A stretch of 64,000 nt of DNA from Flammula alnicola. Lineage: Eukaryota > Basidiomycota > Agaricomycetes > Agaricales > Strophariaceae. Positions 60,497 through 64,000 of the stretch are shown one piece after another. Numbering within the stretch: the stretch's first letter is position 1; every line of letters begins with the position of its first letter. Where the stretch lies: the NCBI GenBank assembly GCA_015499995.1, contig JADNRV010000030.1, positions 62,001 to 126,000 of the forward strand. The letters run 5' to 3'. The translations under genes and the position numbers were made by a program. The notes beneath the pieces are model-generated. The model did not search any database and was not told the origin of the DNA. It worked only from the letters and a program-made list of their open reading frames with translations.

Positions 60497-61294
60497 CTAC
60501 AGGACGTCGAGGCCTTGGTCCTTCAAACTCGAATTTATTTTCTCCCTCTCCTCTTCTCCTCGCTTCTGATGCGCCGCTACCTTTTCCAAGTGTTTTGTGG
60601 CCTCCTTCGCTTCTGCTTCAATCTCCTCCCGCGTAGGCAACGCCTTCCTACTCTTGTGCACGAGGCTCTGGAATGAAATCTTCGCGTTCCCTCTCCTAAT
60701 ATCCCTTTCCCTCCATTCCGTGGCAACATCCGCCAGGATATCTACGATCTGCTGTATGTGTTGGTTCATCTCTTCCCTCGAAGGGTAGCGCACGCCGGGC
60801 TTGGACTTGAACACAACATCCAAACGCACATCTCCTTTCTCTAAATCGTCCTTAGCCTTGGCGATTTTGTGATGAAAGTCCGTGTCGGCGGTGAACCACG
60901 TCAGCTGCGTCTCCTTTGTTTCGATGCGCCCAGGGCCCTTGAGCACTTTCTTCTCCGCCTTTTCTGCCAGTTTACGCGCCTTGTCCTCTATTTGCGTCAA
61001 GATGCGTACCTGCGGCGGGTTGTGGTTGATGAGCCGCACGAGGTGCGTCGTGGGGTTTATGGACGCGAGGATCCTGGCCAGCTTTTGCGGGTGGTGCAGC
61101 GTCCCCTCGGTGTCGATGACCTGCACAATATCGTATGGGATTTGACCGTTCTTTGGGTGCGATCTCTTCGTCATGCCGCGGATGGAGGCTTGGAAGAGTG
61201 GCGAGGTGGCAGGTAAGTCTTGAGTTAGACGGTGGGTCGTCTGTGGGCGCAACACAGATACCGCCGCTCTTCGAAAGGCAAGAAACGCGCTCAT
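60497..61294 (-). CDS. mitochondrial translation initiation factor IF3-like
   Basis: Single-exon 265-residue protein. The N-terminus (MSAFLAFRRAAVSVLRPQ) is a mitochondrial presequence. The IF3 fold follows: IPYDIVQVIDTEGTLHHPQ (N-domain), then the C-domain with KETQLTWFTADTDFHHKIAK, AKDDLEKGDVRLDVVF and VDILADVATEW, matching KEI-x-S and DVRV patterns of bacterial IF3. It keeps mitochondrial ribosomal subunits apart and proofreads initiation. The tail is charged and helical. No introns and no frame breaks. Confidence 0.9.
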   Translation of the reverse strand: MSAFLAFRRAAVSVLRPQTTHRLTQDLPATSPLFQASIRGMTKRSHPKNGQIPYDIVQVIDTEGTLHHPQKLARILASINPTTHLVRLINHNPPQVRILTQIEDKARKLAEKAEKKVLKGPGRIETKETQLTWFTADTDFHHKIAKAKDDLEKGDVRLDVVFKSKPGVRYPSREEMNQHIQQIVDILADVATEWRERDIRRGNAKISFQSLVHKSRKALPTREEIEAEAKEATKHLEKVAAHQKRGEEEREKINSSLKDQGLDVL

Positions 61295-62599
61295 ATTTGG
61301 AAAAGCTAGGCGCTTCTGCCGTTCTGCACCAAGATTTATAAAATAAGTTGAAGGCGAGCTGAGGACGCGTCGAGGCTCTTTCGAGATTTTGATTGGCGAA
61401 ACGTGACGACTCTTTGAGTGCTAGCCGCGCAGTACCCTCACTTCGTGGGCAGAGTTACTTAGGACAGAAATGACTGCTGTCGCAAAGCCATTGTTTGCGC
61501 ACTCCAAATAAGCCATATATGGCTTTGCTCAAGGCCGCCATCACTCGACGTCGTCCATCTTTTTCCTGCGTCTTCCATGCATTCGTCCACTTGTTTTAGT
61601 TTACGTTCAGGATAAAGTGATCTCATTGTATTCAATGGTCTCGCAATAAAATCAGCACCAATGGGCGAATCTCGCGCGAGCAAGCCTTGGTGATATAGCG
61701 CGGACTGTTCATGCATCACAAAGAACATCGAGCAATGCCACGATTAACGTGAGTCACAGTATCTCTCATTGAAGCAAGTTCTGACCTGATGAACGTGTGT
61801 AGTCCAGCACAATTCAATGAGACCGGAAACTAGCCCACTGCCTCATGCAAGAATAGACGTATAAGACTTGCCGATGCCTCGTCGCTCTCAATTCACACCT
61901 TACCTGCATCGCCTCCACCTCAAAAAAGAAACAGAAGTGCATGACAGAGTCCTAAATGACAGATTGAGCGCCACGTATGTCCACCCAGGTTCTGGTCTCC
62001 TGCAGTCTGGATCCTTTCCTCACTGTATGCCGAGAGCGCACTGCGCGATGACAGCGCTAGCCACCTGCTATATTAATGAAATATGGTTTCAACATCGCCT
62101 TTGCCATCTTTGCGAACCCAATCCCGATGACATCGCAAAACTTGAAACTTGACAGGTGCCAGGATTAGCACTACAGACCGCGAGTCGAACACGCACCCTT
62201 AACATACCATTGACACGGCACCCAGCGTTTTCAATAAGCCCATAGCGCACATATCGCGAGGAACAGGTACGATTGGAAGAAAGCGCGACCGAAAGACCAC
62301 ATCGCCTGCATCGACATATGAAATCAGTCTCAGGGATGTGCTGACTACAGATATGCGGACCAGAGAAAATTGTAGACAGATGCCTAGTAGACCCGTATAT
62401 GTATCCGACACGAGGCACTGCAACAACAGTGCCAAAGCATGCGTGTACGATCAATCAAGCAGACGCAACTTGAATTCGAACTTTACGGTGCACACTACGC
62501 AGAAAAGAGTGCAGACCAGCAACTATCGAAATCTTTCAATCCTCAACCCAACATCCCACGAAAAACTCGACATCAATACGCACTCACAACCGCAATCCA
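61295..62599. other. 1.3-kb region without a recognised gene
   Basis: Promoter side of the IF3-like gene and of the TPR gene. Open frames of up to about 120 codons on both strands without domains. A GTTCGACTC box on the minus strand near 62175 resembles a tRNA T-loop, but no cloverleaf can be completed. Confidence 0.5.
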
Positions 62600-64000
62600 A
62601 TGGACGACAAAGGACGCCGTAGCTCTCGTGAGGGAGATCCCAGCACCACTACAAGTAGTTCATCCCCCATCCACCATTCGGAGATGCCTACACTTGCCGA
62701 TGGACAGCTCCTACCAGCCGAAGACAAAAAAGTCGTCTTGAAGGGTATGTAACGGTCGCGCTTCTGGGCTTTAATACCTGTCCTCACGTCATACCGCAGA
62801 CTTTGTTCTCGAATGCTCTCCGGACGCCGCTTACCTTGCCTTGGGTACGCTTACCCTCACCATTGTCGGGCTTAGCGAAGAGCGGGATACTGGACACATG
62901 GAGAAGGTTTTGCCGACAACCTGGAAATACGATCGCGTCATCCAGCTGTGAGCAATAATAATGTTTTGACCCAGCAACTGCTAAATAATTTATTTGGGAT
63001 ATTGAAGGCAATCGGGCATGGATGAACTTACGTTTACTGCCCAATCGGACAATGTGGGCGACTTAGGTTATGTGGTCTTGACGCAGGATGAACTGGTGGC
63101 GTTTATGGCGGTAGATCAAGGTGCGTTTCTCCGCCAGGTTGCAGTACGCCAATTCACGCTTTCTATTCCAGAAATCAAATTGGAACGCAACTTTGTGATG
63201 CTCGAGGAAAACAGTCCATCGCTCACGATAACGTTCGCCATTGGTATTTTCCTATCTTCTACCTAAATATGTCATTCGATCCTCATTTTGCGCCCATAGG
63301 CACATCACACAACGACACACCAGATTTAGCATTCGAAAACCCGGCGCTCCTCCATGGAGTCGGCAAGCGTTTCAGTCAACGATTCGCAGAAACCAATAGC
63401 GAAGATGACATAAACAGAGCTGTCTCGGCTTACGAGCTAGCTGTTCAGCTGACAAGTGCTGATGATGCGAATTACGCGGTGTATGTTCGTGATGCTGGGT
63501 TGGCATTCCTTAGGCGGTCCACATTGACTGGAAAAATTCCTGACATGAACCGAGCTATCTCTATAACAGAAGTTGCAATTGCCTACACCCCCGAAAATGA
63601 TGTCAACTTCCCCTTCCTGCTCAGTAACCTCGGAGACTCCTTTTCAACTCGCTTTGAACATGCAGGAGATCTTGCTGACATTGAAAGTGCCATCTCCAGT
63701 CAGCAGAGGGCAGTCCAGCTCACTCCTGAGGGACATGCAGACTTGCCCTCCCGACTCAATAACCTTGGGAACTCCTTTTCAATTCGCTTTGAACGCACAG
63801 GAGATCTTGCCGACATTGAAAGTGCCATCTCCGGTCAGCAGAGGGCAGTCCAGCTCACTCCTGAGGGATATGCAGACTTGCCCTCCCGGCTCAGTAACCT
63901 TGGGAACTCCTTTTCAATTCGCTTTGAACGCACAGGAGATCTTGCCGACATTGAAAGTGCCATCTCCAGTCAGCAGAGGGCAGTCCAAGTTACTCCTGAG
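62600..64000 (+). CDS. TPR-array protein, probably CHAT/NLR-like family (5' part, cut by right edge)
   Basis: Exons 62600-62744, 62800-62947, 63008-63243 and 63300 to beyond 64000. Starts MDDKGRRSSREGD. About 180 residues of a probable beta-rich N-terminal domain follow (LALGTLTLTIVGLSEE, GYVVLTQDELVAFMAVD, FTLSIPEIKLERNF). From about 63310 the protein is helical tetratricopeptide repeats. The last ones are 45-residue units of the pattern SNLGNSFSIRFERTGDLADI. In agaricomycetes such arrays usually precede a C-terminal CHAT protease-like domain and are thought to act in self/non-self or death signalling; that end is outside the window, so the family is inference. Confidence 0.75.
63626..64000 (+). 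repeat. tandem 135-bp TPR-coding repeats
   Basis: Unit starts at AACCTCGG 63626, AACCTTGG 63761 and AACCTTGG 63896, each 135 bp (45 codons) apart. The second and third units differ by only a few bases, suggesting recent unit duplication or gene conversion. The array continues past the window. Confidence 0.92.

Noticed and set aside
62160..62260. possible tRNA gene on the minus strand (GTTCGACTC box)
   Set aside because: The T-stem is imperfect and no A box, anticodon arm or acceptor stem could be matched.
1..64000. CRISPR arrays, bacterial operons, rRNA genes
   Set aside because: None seen; repeats present are polyQ codons, the element's direct repeats, a minisatellite and TPR units, all explained by eukaryotic features.

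Overview
The window is nuclear DNA of a filamentous basidiomycete, almost certainly an agaricomycete. Genes are dense and on both strands, and are cut by many short GT-AG introns of about 50-70 nt. Very small exons are common. The best-matching families (IMP3, UNC-104 kinesin, eIF5B, PNUTS-like CPF regulator, LIM-binding/PtaB-type regulator) are fungal housekeeping genes. An Ngaro/DIRS-type tyrosine-recombinase retrotransposon and a TPR-array protein of the kind expanded in mushrooms support this placement.

Layout, left to right. 1-8.1 kb, all minus: a RAD16-type SNF2 repair helicase cut by the window edge, two tandem WW-domain genes (one Gln-rich, one Gly/Pro-rich) that share a 12-nt micro-exon, and an HMG-box gene. 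8.4-24.5 kb: a PNUTS-like gene (+), a large Gln-rich LIM-domain-binding regulator (-), IMP3 (+) started from a 50-bp shared promoter, and a complete kinesin-3 gene (+). 25.3-41.2 kb: cyclopropane-fatty-acid-synthase-like methyltransferase (-), ARL2 (-) and eIF5B (+) from a shared promoter, an APC amino-acid permease (+), and one or two unrecognised minus-strand genes. 41.57-47.39 kb: a retrotransposon with the split direct-repeat layout A1-ORFs-B1-A2-B2. 48-64 kb: class-3 lipase (+), a single-exon mitochondrial-type (PPR-like) protein (+), a DEAD-box helicase (+), an O-fucosyltransferase-like gene (-) with a truncated pseudogene copy beside it, mitochondrial IF3 (-), and the 5' part of a TPR-repeat protein (+) that runs off the right edge.

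The most important technical observation is that many apparent frameshifts in this window have the same form: one base is missing, usually in a short homopolymer, and adding it back restores a conserved protein. The retrotransposon provides an internal control. Its B1 and B2 repeats should be copies of one template, and they differ only by three one-base shortenings in homopolymer runs. Most 'broken' genes here are therefore better read as sequence-level undercalls than as decay. The exception is the second fucosyltransferase copy, which has a stop codon and lacks the conserved end.

Functionally the window is a mix: DNA repair and chromatin (RAD16, HMG), transcription 3'-end control (PNUTS), morphogenesis regulation (LDB/PtaB type), ribosome biogenesis and translation (IMP3, eIF5B, mitochondrial IF3, DEAD-box), transport (kinesin-3, ARL2, permease) and lipid metabolism (CFA synthase, lipase). 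There is no operon-like logic beyond shared divergent promoters. The parts least like housekeeping are the Ngaro-type element, the duplicated fucosyltransferase and the near-identical TPR array at the right edge. Exon borders were read by eye and may be off by a base or so.
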